Assembly (NCBI RefSeq): GCF_043195095.1
Contig: NZ_JBAFWN010000007.1
Direction: 5' to 3' (one strand)
Source: NCEH01 sp043195095
GTDB lineage: Bacteria > Pseudomonadota > Alphaproteobacteria > Rhizobiales > Xanthobacteraceae
DNA: 64,000 bases
Positions 44,453 through 53,437 of this stretch are shown in pieces (the stretch's first letter is position 1; each line of letters begins with the position of its first letter). The translations under genes were made by a program, and so were the position numbers. The notes beneath the pieces were generated by a model. It searched no databases and had not been told where the DNA came from. It was given only the letters and a program-made list of their open reading frames with translations.

Positions 44453-45979
44453 ATGGCGCCCGCGCGCCCATCGCCCGTTCCGCCGCACAGCGCCTTCGCC
44501 CTCCTGGGCGGAGCGGCGCAGGGCGGCAAATCGGGCGGCGCCGACATAAGTCCGGCCCAGGGCGCGCCCTCCCCACGTCCGCTTTCCCGCTTGCGGGAGA
44601 AGGGTCTGCGGGGCAAGAGCGGGCAAGGGACAATCCCGTCGGCCGGCAAAACCATTCTTTTCTGTGGGCACAGAAAGACGCCCGGCGGTCCACAATCAGG
44701 GGCGCGCCGCCCCCCAGGACGAAATGCCGTCGCAGGCGCTTATCCCTCCATAAGGCGGCTTGCATGCGCCGGCCTGCTCCTGGCGGCATGGCTCGGCGCG
44801 ACGCCGGCGTTGGCGAGCACCCCGGCCGGGCCCGCCTTCACGCCCGTGGCCCGCCCGGAGATCGCCGGCGCACGGCTGGAAGGCGCGGCTTATGCCTCCT
44901 TGCCGGGCTGGGGGCAGGACGACCAGGGCGCGGCCTTCTCCGCTTTCCTCGCCAGCTGTGGCGCGCTGCGCGCCCGCCCGGCGCAGGTCGGCCCGCCGGA
45001 CAATCCCGCGCTGGTGCCGGGGCTGCGCATCGCCTGCGACAATGCCCGCCAGCTGGTGCGCGTGCTTGCGCCCGAAACCGTCTCGGCGGCGGTGTCGCGG
45101 CTGTTCTTCGAGGCCAATTTCCGCCCCTACACCATCGTGCCGGAGAAGAACCCGCCCGGGTTTCTCACCGGCTATTACGAGCCCGAGCTGGACGGCGCGC
45201 TCACCCCCACTCCCGAATTTAAGGTGCCGGTCTATGGCCGACCGGCGGATCTCATCCCCACCGGGCCCGCGGGCAGCAACAAGGGGGGCGCGGTGCGCCG
45301 CGCCGGGGACCAACTCGTTCCCTATTACGACCGCGCCCAGATCGAGGATGGCGCGCTCGCCGGGCGCGGGCTGGAAATCGCCTATATCGCCCATCCCGTG
45401 GACCTGTTCTTCATGCAGATCCAGGGCTCGGCGCGCATCCGCCTGCCCGACGGCAAAGCGCTGCGGCTCAATTACGATGGCCATAACGGCTATCCCTATA
45501 CGCCCGTGGGCCGCTTGCTGATCCAGCGCGGGCTGGTCGCGCGCGAGGCCATGTCCATGGCCGCGATCCGTACCTTCATCGAGCAGCACCCGCAGGCCGG
45601 CGCGGAGCTGATGCGGGAAAACCGCTCGTTCGTGTTCTTCCGCGCCGTTCCGCTCGCCGCCGACGCGGGCGCGCTCGGCGCCCAGGGCGTGCCGCTGACG
45701 GCCGGTCGCTCGATCGCCATCGACCGCGCGCTGCACGCCTATGGCATGCCGATCTTCATCAACGCCACCCTGCCGCTGGCACGCGCCACCAGCGCCGACC
45801 CCTTCCGCCGGCTGATGATCGCGCAGGATACCGGGTCCGCCATCGTCGGGCCGGCGCGGGCCGATCTGTTCTTCGGTGCCGGGGACGCGGCGGCGGCGGT
45901 GGCCGGGCGCATCCGCCATCCCGGCGCCTTTACCCTGCTGGTGCCGCGCCTCCAGCCGGCGCGGGCGAAAGCGCCATGA
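44453..45979 (+). CDS. mltA: membrane-bound lytic murein transglycosylase A, 5' end uncertain
   Basis: MltA cleaves peptidoglycan to 1,6-anhydromuropeptides. From codon 98 the frame has a signal-like segment (RRLACAGLLLAAWLG), then the MltA barrel with TGYYEPELDG and FFMQIQGSARIRLPDGK, and the 3D domain QDTGSAIVGPARADLFFG with the catalytic Asp. The first about 95 residues are untypical and include a stretch encoded by a REP-like half-element (44582-44602). There is no ATG, GTG or TTG between TTG 44591 and the signal segment, so the true start is either 44453 (SD AAGGGG, nine bases after the Tim44 stop), TTG 44591 or a rare codon. Confidence 0.87.
   Translation: MAPARPSPVPPHSAFALLGGAAQGGKSGGADISPAQGAPSPRPLSRLREKGLRGKSGQGTIPSAGKTILFCGHRKTPGGPQSGARRPPGRNAVAGAYPSIRRLACAGLLLAAWLGATPALASTPAGPAFTPVARPEIAGARLEGAAYASLPGWGQDDQGAAFSAFLASCGALRARPAQVGPPDNPALVPGLRIACDNARQLVRVLAPETVSAAVSRLFFEANFRPYTIVPEKNPPGFLTGYYEPELDGALTPTPEFKVPVYGRPADLIPTGPAGSNKGGAVRRAGDQLVPYYDRAQIEDGALAGRGLEIAYIAHPVDLFFMQIQGSARIRLPDGKALRLNYDGHNGYPYTPVGRLLIQRGLVAREAMSMAAIRTFIEQHPQAGAELMRENRSFVFFRAVPLAADAGALGAQGVPLTAGRSIAIDRALHAYGMPIFINATLPLARATSADPFRRLMIAQDTGSAIVGPARADLFFGAGDAAAAVAGRIRHPGAFTLLVPRLQPARAKAP
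44582..44602. repeat. REP-like half-element inside the mltA 5' region
   Basis: TCCCGC (44585-44590) and GCGGGA (44593-44598) form a tight hairpin with a two-base loop, within CTTTCCCGCTTGCGGGAGAA. Sequences of this form, flanked by CCTCCCC and GGGTCTG, are typical of bacterial REP elements. Here it falls in the reading frame of mltA and encodes PLSRLREKG. It appears to be an intergenic repeat captured into a coding region. Confidence 0.6.
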
Positions 45980-46620
45980 GCCGGCGGGGCCGCAGGCGGG
46001 TGCTGAACGAGGAAGAGCGTGCGCTGTGGCAGCATGTGGTGCGCTCGGTCGCCCCGCTGCGCGCGGCCCCGCGTCCCCTCGCCCCACCTCCTGCCCCGAT
46101 CGCCGCCCCGATCGCCGCGCCGGTGCCGGAGCCTGCCGTGAGCGAACCGGCGGCGCCCATGCCCAAAGCACCCGCTGCGAAGGCGCGCGTCCTCAAGCCC
46201 ACCGGCAGCACGGCTGCGCGGCGCGCGCTGGAGGCGCCCGTCCCGCCGCCGCTCTCGGTGCTGGATCCCAAGGTGCGGCGCCGCCTGACGCGCGGCGGCG
46301 AGGTGGATGCCCGGCTCGATCTGCATGGCCTCACCCAGGCGGCCGCCCATCGTCAACTGCTGCTGTTCGTGGCGCAGGCGCAGGCCGCAGGCCATGCCCT
46401 GGTGCTGGTGATCACCGGCAAGGGAGACCCGGAAACCGTGTTCATGACTGGCACGCCCGAGCGCGGCATATTGCGCCGGGCGGTGCCGCAATGGCTCTGC
46501 GATGCGACCATGCGGCCCTATGTGGTGGGCTTCGAGAGCGCGGCGCGGCGCCATGGGGGCGACGGCGCGCTCTATGTCCGCATCCGGCGGCGGCGCGGCA
46601 CCCGCGCGCCGCAGCCGTGA
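45976..46620 (+). CDS. Smr/MutS2-domain protein
   Basis: 214-aa protein with a basic N-terminus, a long Ala/Pro-rich linker (about residues 35-90), and a C-terminal Smr domain: RLDLHGLTQAAAHRQL has the DLHG motif and VLVITGKGDP the TGKG motif, both conserved in Smr nucleases. It may act on DNA or RNA. It overlaps mltA by ATGA. Confidence 0.9.
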   Translation: MSRRGRRRVLNEEERALWQHVVRSVAPLRAAPRPLAPPPAPIAAPIAAPVPEPAVSEPAAPMPKAPAAKARVLKPTGSTAARRALEAPVPPPLSVLDPKVRRRLTRGGEVDARLDLHGLTQAAAHRQLLLFVAQAQAAGHALVLVITGKGDPETVFMTGTPERGILRRAVPQWLCDATMRPYVVGFESAARRHGGDGALYVRIRRRRGTRAPQP

Positions 46621-46644
46621 GCGGGCGCGCATGAGGATATCCGC

Positions 46645-47010
46645 ATGACCCCGTTCGGGCGCCGGGTGCGCGAATTGCGCGCCCGCAAGGGCGTGACGCT
46701 CAGCGAGATGGCCCATGCCGTGGGCGTGACGCCGACCTATCTTTCGGCGCTGGAAAACGGCAAGCGCGGGCGTCCCACCTGGCCGCTGGTGCAGCGGGTG
46801 ATCGCCTATTTCAACGTGATCTGGGACGAGGCCGAGGATCTCCAGCGGCTCGCCGAGGTCTCCCACCCCCGCGTCACCGTGGATACCGCCGGCCTGACGC
46901 CGGAGGCGACCGAACTCGCCAATCTGCTGGCCAAGGAAATCGCCGTCCTGCCGCCGGAAGCGGTGGCCGAGCTGCTGGGGCGCCTCAAAATCCTGCGCCG
47001 CCGCGCCTGA
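46645..47010 (+). CDS. XRE-family helix-turn-helix regulator
   Basis: 121-aa regulator. The N-terminal HTH is LRARKGVTLSEMAHAVGVTP followed by TYLSALENGKRG, of the Cro/C1 type. The C-terminal half is a short helical part ending in LLGRLKILRRRA. It lies 24 bases after the Smr gene in the alphaproteobacterial Tim44-mltA-Smr-HTH order; its targets are unknown. Confidence 0.88.
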   Translation: MTPFGRRVRELRARKGVTLSEMAHAVGVTPTYLSALENGKRGRPTWPLVQRVIAYFNVIWDEAEDLQRLAEVSHPRVTVDTAGLTPEATELANLLAKEIAVLPPEAVAELLGRLKILRRRA

Positions 47011-47162
47011 CGCCTTCCCTCGCGTTCCAAATTCGGCCTCCAAGCATCCAGCCTGTAGTCATTCCAATTTTCTGCGCTCAACTTGCGGGATATCTCCCCC
47101 TCGGTTATGGCTGATGCGGGGTGGCCCGGCGATTTCTGCCGGGCGACGCGGGAGCATTTGCT

Positions 47163-48449
47163 GTGATACGCGCCAAGACTTTCATCTTTGCCTTAGGGTG
47201 CGCGGCTCTGTCCGCAATTACTGTCGCAAAAGCCGAGACCGCGCCAGCGCCCAAGGTTAAGGACGTCCTCTCCACTTACGCCAACCTGGCCGAGGCCATG
47301 TATGGCGACAGCCTGATCGCCGCCAAGACGCTGCAAGGCGCGGTGAACGCCTTCCTCGCCGCCCCGACCGACGCGACCCTGGCCAAGGCGCGCGACGCCT
47401 GGAAGGCCGCCCGCGTACCCTACCAGCAGACCGAGGGCTTCCGCTTCGGCAATCCGGTGGTGGATGCCTGGGAAGGCAAGGTCAACGCCTGGCCGCTCGA
47501 CGAGGGCCTGATCGACTATGTGGCGCCCGCCTATGGCGACACCTCGGACGAGAACCCGCTCTACAAGGCGAACATCATCGCCAACAAGAAGATCCGGGTC
47601 GGCAAGAAGATGGTCGACACCTCGACCATCACGCCCAAGCTCATCGCCTCGCTGGCCGAGGCGGCGGGCGTGGAGGCCAATGTCACCACCGGCTATCACG
47701 CCATCGAATTCCTGCTGTGGGGCCAGGACCTGAACGGCACCAAGGCGGGGGCCGGCAATCGCCCGGCCAGCGATTATGATCTGAAGGCCTGCACCAACGG
47801 CAACTGCGACCGCCGCGCCGCCTATCTCAAGGCCGCCACCGACCTGCTGGTGAGCGACCTGCAGGAGATCGTCACGCAATGGGGTCCCAAGGGCAAGGCG
47901 CGCGCCGTGGTGCTGAAGACCTCGGAGAAGGCCGGGCTCGGCATCATCCTCACCGGGCTCGGCTCGCTCTCCTATGGCGAACTGGCGGGGGAGCGCATGA
48001 AGCTCGGCCTGATCCTGCACGACCCCGAGGAGGAGCATGATTGCTTCTCCGACAACACCCACAATTCCCATTATTACGACGAAGTCGGCATCACCGGCAT
48101 CTATAACGGCCGCTACACCCGCCTCGACGGCAGCGTGGTGCAGGGCCCCTCGGTGGCCGATCTCGTCGCCGCCAAGGACCCCAAGGTGGCCGCCACGGTG
48201 AAGGAGCGCATGGACGCCGCCCTCGCCGCCCTGAAGGCCATCAAGGACACCGCCGACAGCGGCAAGGAAGCTTATGACCAGATGATCGGTGAGGGGAACA
48301 CCGAGGGCAATGCCCGCGTGCAAGCCGGCATCGACGCCCTGGTGGCCCAGACCCGCGCGCTGGAACAAGCGGTTGCCGCCCTCGGCGTGAAGATCAAGGT
48401 GGAAGGCTCCAAGAGCCTCGACGATCCCTCGAAGGTGAAGACCAACTGA
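47163..48449 (+). CDS. imelysin-family (M75, IrpA-like) periplasmic protein
   Basis: 428-aa exported imelysin. GTG 47163 is chosen because GGGAG lies just upstream and a signal peptide begins there (RAKTFIFALGCAALSAITVAKA). The family motif GxHxxE is present as GYHAIE (residues 177-182) in TTGYHAIEFLLWGQD. DPEEEHDCFSDNTHNSHYYD is a second strongly conserved, metal-suited stretch. Imelysins such as IrpA are linked to iron uptake and probably bind metal rather than act as peptidases. First gene of a five-gene exported-protein cluster, five bases before the multicopper oxidase. Confidence 0.9.
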   Translation: MIRAKTFIFALGCAALSAITVAKAETAPAPKVKDVLSTYANLAEAMYGDSLIAAKTLQGAVNAFLAAPTDATLAKARDAWKAARVPYQQTEGFRFGNPVVDAWEGKVNAWPLDEGLIDYVAPAYGDTSDENPLYKANIIANKKIRVGKKMVDTSTITPKLIASLAEAAGVEANVTTGYHAIEFLLWGQDLNGTKAGAGNRPASDYDLKACTNGNCDRRAAYLKAATDLLVSDLQEIVTQWGPKGKARAVVLKTSEKAGLGIILTGLGSLSYGELAGERMKLGLILHDPEEEHDCFSDNTHNSHYYDEVGITGIYNGRYTRLDGSVVQGPSVADLVAAKDPKVAATVKERMDAALAALKAIKDTADSGKEAYDQMIGEGNTEGNARVQAGIDALVAQTRALEQAVAALGVKIKVEGSKSLDDPSKVKTN

Positions 48450-48454
48450 GCGCG

Positions 48455-49894
48455 ATGGTCACGCGGCGCACCCTTCTGACCGGCCTTGCGGCAGGCGCCC
48501 TCACCGGGTTCCTGCCGCAGCGCCTTGGGCAGGCCGCAGCCGCGACCGACCCGCGTGCTCCGGTCCAGCCGCTCGCGCTGACCCCGCGGATCAGCCCGCG
48601 CACCCTGCTCGGCCCGGGCACGCAGGCGCAGGACCTCTATCTCTTCAACGACACGATCTTCCCCATCGTGCGCGCCCGGCGCGGCACGCGGCTGAAGGTC
48701 GCCGTGGACAATCGCCTGCCGGTCGGCACCACCGTGCATTGGCACGGCATCCGCCTGCCGAACCCGCAGGACGGCGTGCCGGGGCTCACGCAGGACCTGA
48801 TCCCCGCGAACGGCGGGCAGTTTACCTATGAAGTGCCGCTGCCGGACGCCGGCACCTATTTCTTCCACCCCCATTGCGATGAGACCGGCCAGGTGGGACG
48901 CGGGCTCGCCGGAGTGCTGATCGTGGAGGACGAGGAGAAGCTTCCCTTCCAGGCCGAGCACGTGCTCGTCATCAAGGATTGGCGGCTGGCGCCGGACGGC
49001 AGCTTCCTGCCCTTCCTCACCGAGGAGGGCGCCTCCAAGGCCGGCACCTTCGGCACCGTGCGGGGCGTCAACGGGGTCGGCCCGGCGATGCTGTCCGCGC
49101 CCGCCCATGCGGACCTGCGCCTGCGCATCCTCAATCTGGATTCCACCCGCACCGTGCAGGTCGGCACCGGCGAGGCGGAGGGCTACATCATCGCCTATGA
49201 CGGCCATGCCGTGCCGCCGCTGGATTTCGAGACCTGCGACCTCGGCTCCTCCCAACGGCTGGACCTGCATGTGCGCATGCCCGCCGAGGGACAGAGCGTC
49301 TCGATCTATGATTATCGCACCGGCGGAGACCCGTTCCTCCTGGCGCGCATCGAGGCCACGGCCTCGAATTTCCGCAAGCGCCCGTTCAAGCCCATCGCCC
49401 TGCCGCCGCCGAACGTGCCAAAGGCGGACCTGCGCAAGGCCGAGCGGTTCTCGCTCAGCCTCCAGCAGGCGACCGACGATGCCGCCACCGTGCTCGACGG
49501 CCTGCCGCCGGACGATCCGCTCGCCAAGGCGCTGGTGGACCAATATTGCACCGGCCCGCGCACCTTCTGGGCCATCAGCCAGAATTCCTGGCCCACCGGC
49601 GGCACAAAGCCCATGCCGCCCCCGCTGCTTCGCCTGGTGGCCGGCCGCTCCTATGTGATCAGCCTCACCAATCCCACCCAGCATCTGCACCCGATCCACC
49701 TGCATGGGCATGTGTTCGACGTGATCTCGGCCAGCAAGTCCAAGCGGCCGCGCCATTATGCCGACACCGTGCTGCTGGCGGTGCGCGAGACCGCCGAGAT
49801 CGCCTTCGTCGCGGCGCCGGGAAACTGGGTGCTCCATTGCCACATCCTCGATCATATGGAGACGGGGATGATGGGCTATGTGAGCATCGCCTGA
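48455..49894 (+). CDS. multicopper oxidase, Tat-exported
   Basis: 479-aa laccase-type oxidase. The N-terminus VTRRTLLTGLAAGALTG is a twin-arginine signal. All four copper motifs are visible: HWHG (95-98), HPHC (138-141), HLHPIHLHGH (about 404-413) and HCHILDHMETGM (461-472) with Met472 as likely axial ligand of the type 1 copper. Such enzymes oxidise Fe(II), Cu(I) or phenols using oxygen. No long Met-rich insert of the CueO type is seen. Its place between imelysin and di-heme oxidoreductase genes suggests ferroxidase or cuprous oxidase activity in metal uptake. It overlaps the next gene at TGATG. Confidence 0.9.
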   Translation: MVTRRTLLTGLAAGALTGFLPQRLGQAAAATDPRAPVQPLALTPRISPRTLLGPGTQAQDLYLFNDTIFPIVRARRGTRLKVAVDNRLPVGTTVHWHGIRLPNPQDGVPGLTQDLIPANGGQFTYEVPLPDAGTYFFHPHCDETGQVGRGLAGVLIVEDEEKLPFQAEHVLVIKDWRLAPDGSFLPFLTEEGASKAGTFGTVRGVNGVGPAMLSAPAHADLRLRILNLDSTRTVQVGTGEAEGYIIAYDGHAVPPLDFETCDLGSSQRLDLHVRMPAEGQSVSIYDYRTGGDPFLLARIEATASNFRKRPFKPIALPPPNVPKADLRKAERFSLSLQQATDDAATVLDGLPPDDPLAKALVDQYCTGPRTFWAISQNSWPTGGTKPMPPPLLRLVAGRSYVISLTNPTQHLHPIHLHGHVFDVISASKSKRPRHYADTVLLAVRETAEIAFVAAPGNWVLHCHILDHMETGMMGYVSIA

Positions 49895-51117
49895 TGCGCC
49901 GGGCGCTGCCCCGCGCCCTGGTCGCGGCCGCGCTCTGCCTGCTCGGTGCCGGCACAGGCCTTGCCGACGGGCTCGACATCGCGGTGGGAAAAGCCGTGTT
50001 CGACCGGCCCTGGGTGCCGGCGCCTTCGTCCACGCGCGGCAATGACGGGCTCGGCCCACTGTTCGATGCCCGCTCCTGCAGCGCCTGCCACCCCAAGGAC
50101 GGGCGCGGCACGGCGCGCCTCGGCGCCGATGGCGCGCCGCTCGGCCACGGGCTGGTGGTGGCGCTGGCGCGGACGGGCGGGGCGCCCGACCCGGTCTATG
50201 GCGCTCGGCTGCAGACCGAAGCGGTGCAGGGCCTGGATGCCGAGGCGATCGTGCGCATCCGCGAGGGCCGCGACGAGGCCGGGCGCACCACCCGCGCGCC
50301 GGTGCTGAGCGCGCTCGCCTATGGCCCGCTCGCCCCCGACACGTTGCCACGCCTGCGCGTAGCACCGGATCTGCGCGGACGCGGGCTGCTGGAACAGGTG
50401 CCGCAGGCCGCCATCCTGGCGCTGGAGGACCCGGACGACCGCGACGACGACGGCGTGCGCGGCCGCGCCCATCGTGTCATCGGCGCGGACGGGCGCGAAA
50501 CCCTGGGCCGGTTCGGCTGGAAGGCAGCCCAGCCCACGCTTTCCGGGCAGATCGCCGAGGCGTTCCACCTGGATCTCGGCCTCTCGACGCCCCTGCTGCC
50601 GGAGCCCTGGGGCGATTGCACCCCCGCGCAGACGGTGTGTCGCGCCGCGCCCCATGGCGTGACGCACGAGGGGGAGAGCGAGATTTCCCCCTCTTTGTTC
50701 AATGCCCTCGTCGCCTATGTGGCGGACCTTCCCGTGCCCGGCGCGCGGGCCGATGCGGCCGGCGCCCGTCTGTTCGCCGCCACCGGCTGCGCCGCCTGCC
50801 ACCGGCCGACCCTGCCGCTGGAGGGCGGCGGCACGGCGGCCCTGTTCACCGACGTGCTGCTGCACGATCTCGGACCCGGGCTCGACGACGGGCTCGACAC
50901 ACCCGCGGCCGCCGGCCGGGAATGGCGCACCGCCCCGCTCGCCGGCCTCTCGCAGGCGCTCGCGCGCGGCACCGGCCTGCTGCACGACGGCCGCGCGGCC
51001 AACGTTGAGGCTGCGCTCGCCTGGCATGGCGGGGAGGCCGCGAGCGCCCTCGCACGCTATGGCAAGCTGCCCGCGCGCGACCGCGATGCCCTGATCCGCT
51101 ATGTTTCCGGTCTCTAG
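49894..51117 (+). CDS. di-heme oxidoreductase (DUF1111/DHOR family)
   Basis: 407-aa periplasmic c-type cytochrome. A signal peptide (RRALPRALVAAALCLLGAGTGLA) is followed by two heme-attachment sites, CSACH (62-66) and CAACH (about residue 292). Between them is the family's characteristic central region: RGRGLLEQVPQAAILALEDP, DDDGVRGRAH and GRFGWKAAQPTLSGQIAEAF. Distantly related to bacterial di-heme peroxidases. It probably moves electrons in the periplasm for the imelysin/metal cluster. The start codon shares a base with the oxidase stop. Confidence 0.9.
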   Translation: MRRALPRALVAAALCLLGAGTGLADGLDIAVGKAVFDRPWVPAPSSTRGNDGLGPLFDARSCSACHPKDGRGTARLGADGAPLGHGLVVALARTGGAPDPVYGARLQTEAVQGLDAEAIVRIREGRDEAGRTTRAPVLSALAYGPLAPDTLPRLRVAPDLRGRGLLEQVPQAAILALEDPDDRDDDGVRGRAHRVIGADGRETLGRFGWKAAQPTLSGQIAEAFHLDLGLSTPLLPEPWGDCTPAQTVCRAAPHGVTHEGESEISPSLFNALVAYVADLPVPGARADAAGARLFAATGCAACHRPTLPLEGGGTAALFTDVLLHDLGPGLDDGLDTPAAAGREWRTAPLAGLSQALARGTGLLHDGRAANVEAALAWHGGEAASALARYGKLPARDRDALIRYVSGL

Positions 51118-51175
51118 GTTCCGCAGGTCCGGGACAAGACCCTCGCTCCGCCGATTTCTGCCCGAAGGTGCGCCG

Positions 51176-52267
51176 ATGCTCCGAACGTCCCTCCCGTCCC
51201 GCATCCGCGGACCTCTCATGTTCGGCATGGTCGCCCTCGGCGCCATATTCGCCGCCAGCCTGCCCGCCCGCGCGGCGCCCGATGCTGTGCCGATCATCGA
51301 AACCTGGCTGCTGCCGCGCTATGACGCGCTCGCCGCCGCCACGGCCAGGCAGGACGAGGATTGGCGCGCCTTCTGCGCCAAGCCGAGCGCCGAGGGAGTC
51401 GCCACCCTTACCAGCGACTTCCGCGCGGCCGGCGATGCCTGGGCGCAGGTGAGCTTCGTCACCTTCGGCCCGGTGATCCTGGCGCTGCGCGCGGATCGCT
51501 TCAACATGTTCCCCGACAAGCGCAACGCGGTGTCGCGCTCAATTCCCGAATTGCTCGCCGACCCGGACGACGCCCGCCTTCAGACGGACCGCTTCCCGCG
51601 CCTCTCCGCCGCCGTGCAGGGCCTGCCGGCCCTGGAGCGGGTGCTGTTCGAGCCGAATGCGGCGCAGGATCTGGTCAGCGGCCCACAGGCCGCCCGACGC
51701 TGCCAGCTGGGCGCGGCCATCGCCCTCAATCTCGCGACCATCGCGAAGGAGATCCGCGCCGGCTGGGGCTCCGAGACCTCCGGCCTGCTGGCGGAGGTGA
51801 AGAGCGGCACCGGCGACAAGGTGTTCCTGCCCGATCCCGCCCAGGTGCCGAGCCTCATTCTCACAGATCTCGCCGGCGCCTATCAGCGCGTGGTGGACCA
51901 GGGCCTCATCGGAGTGCTCGGCAAATCGCTGGAGGAGGCAAAGCCCCAATCCGGCGAGGGCCGCCGCTCGGGCCGCGAGGCGGCTATTCTCCAGCACATG
52001 GTGAAGAGCGCCAATGCGCTCGGCACGCTGCTGGCCGCCGACCTTCAGGAACCGGCGAAGGGCCAGGTGCTCGCCCGCTTCGCCGCCGCGCAAAAGGCGG
52101 TGGATGTCCTGCCCGCCGATCTCGGCGCCGCCGCAGCCGATCCGAAACGCCGCAAGCTGCTGGAAACCGCCGTCGCCGAGGTGAAGGCGGCGCAGAAGGC
52201 GGTGGTGGACCCGCTCGCGGCCAAGCTCGGCGTGCCGCTCGGCTTCAATGCGCTGGACGGGGATTGA
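51176..52267 (+). CDS. second imelysin-family exported protein
   Basis: 363-aa imelysin paralogue with a signal peptide at residues 1-35. The usual GxHxxE motif is altered to GLPALE (149-154), losing the His but keeping the Glu, as in the second imelysins of such clusters. LPALERVLFEP and TFGPVILALRADRFNMFPDKR identify the family. ATG 51176 is chosen over an earlier in-frame start at 51101 because it begins the signal peptide. It lies 58 bases after the di-heme gene and three bases before the DUF1513 gene. Confidence 0.87.
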   Translation: MLRTSLPSRIRGPLMFGMVALGAIFAASLPARAAPDAVPIIETWLLPRYDALAAATARQDEDWRAFCAKPSAEGVATLTSDFRAAGDAWAQVSFVTFGPVILALRADRFNMFPDKRNAVSRSIPELLADPDDARLQTDRFPRLSAAVQGLPALERVLFEPNAAQDLVSGPQAARRCQLGAAIALNLATIAKEIRAGWGSETSGLLAEVKSGTGDKVFLPDPAQVPSLILTDLAGAYQRVVDQGLIGVLGKSLEEAKPQSGEGRRSGREAAILQHMVKSANALGTLLAADLQEPAKGQVLARFAAAQKAVDVLPADLGAAAADPKRRKLLETAVAEVKAAQKAVVDPLAAKLGVPLGFNALDGD

Positions 52268-52270
52268 GCC

Positions 52271-53371
52271 ATGATCTCCCGCCGCACTTTGCTGCTCGGG
52301 GCCGGTGCGCTCGCCGCCGCCTCCCGCCTGGACCTTGCCCGCGCACACGAACTCTCGCACGCGCAGGACACGCTGACCAAAGGATGGCTCGCCACCGGGC
52401 AGGTGGCTGGCGGCTTCGCGCCGCTCGCCCTCGACGGCGCCTTCGAGGCCGACCCGCTGGCGCTCAGCCCGACCCGCCTGCACGCCATCGAACCCGCAGC
52501 CCACGGCCCGCTCGCGGTGGCGGTGGGCCGGCGGCCCGGCAAGGTGGCGCTGGTGCTGGATCGCGCGGCCGGAACGGAAGTGGCGCGCTTCGCCCCCGGC
52601 GGGGACCGCGTGTTCTCCGGCCACGGCCGCTTCACGCCCGACGGCACGGGTTTCCTCACGGTGGAAATCGACCCCGCGAACGACGAAGGCACACTGGCCC
52701 TGCGCCGCATCGCCGGGCATTTCGAGATCGTCGCCGAATGGCCCACCCGCGGCCCCGGCCCGCACGACATGCTGCACATGGGCGACGGCCTGATCATCGC
52801 CAATGGCGGCGTCGAGCCGGGCACGCCGGCCGCCGTGGGCTGCGAGGAGACCGGCGCCAATCTCGCCCTCCTCGGCCCCGACGGCAGCACGCGCGCGGTG
52901 TTCGCGCCCGGCGGCGATCTCGCCTCGCTCTCGCTGCGCCATCTGGCGCGCGATGCGGCAGGCGCGGTGGTGGCGGCGCAGGAAATCTCCCTGGTGCCCT
53001 CCAGCAAGCCGCTCCTCTTCGCCATCGACGAAGCCCGCGGCCTCACCGCCTATGAGGCGCCGGACGAGGCCTGGATGGGCCTGCGCGGTTATATCGGCTC
53101 GGTGGCGCTCGATGCCTCGGGGCGGATCGCGGCGGCGGCGAGCCCGCGCGGCGGGCGGGTCGCGTTCTGGGAGCGCACGGGGCGCTATCTCGGCTTCGTG
53201 CCATTTGCCGACGGCTGCGGCCTGGCGCCGACCGCCGAGGCGGGGCGGTTCCTGGCCACCAGCGGCTATGGCGAGGTGGTCCTGATCGCGGTGGAGGATC
53301 GCAGCCCGCGCATCCTCGCCCGGCACACCGGCGGCCCGCGCTTTGACAATCACGTGTCCCGTGTGGCGTGA
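52271..53371 (+). CDS. DUF1513 protein, Tat signal
   Basis: 366-aa exported protein with a twin-arginine signal (ISRRTLLLGAGALAAASRL). The body is a repetitive beta-rich, probably propeller-type domain with segments such as FSGHGRFTPDGTGFLTVE and GPGPHDMLHMGDGLIIANGG. Function is unknown, but DUF1513 genes commonly accompany imelysin and di-heme oxidoreductase genes. It is the last gene of the cluster. Confidence 0.87.
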   Translation: MISRRTLLLGAGALAAASRLDLARAHELSHAQDTLTKGWLATGQVAGGFAPLALDGAFEADPLALSPTRLHAIEPAAHGPLAVAVGRRPGKVALVLDRAAGTEVARFAPGGDRVFSGHGRFTPDGTGFLTVEIDPANDEGTLALRRIAGHFEIVAEWPTRGPGPHDMLHMGDGLIIANGGVEPGTPAAVGCEETGANLALLGPDGSTRAVFAPGGDLASLSLRHLARDAAGAVVAAQEISLVPSSKPLLFAIDEARGLTAYEAPDEAWMGLRGYIGSVALDASGRIAAAASPRGGRVAFWERTGRYLGFVPFADGCGLAPTAEAGRFLATSGYGEVVLIAVEDRSPRILARHTGGPRFDNHVSRVA

Positions 53372-53437
53372 GGGAGAGCGGAACTCCCGTGCCGGCTGCG
53401 GTGTTCCCTGGGGAAGACATCGGCAAAGGAGAACCCC

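Noticed and set aside
47163..53371. Cluster as a copper-resistance (CopAB-like) operon
   Set aside because: No CopB-type outer-membrane protein, copper P-type ATPase or Met-rich oxidase insert is present, and imelysins point more to iron.
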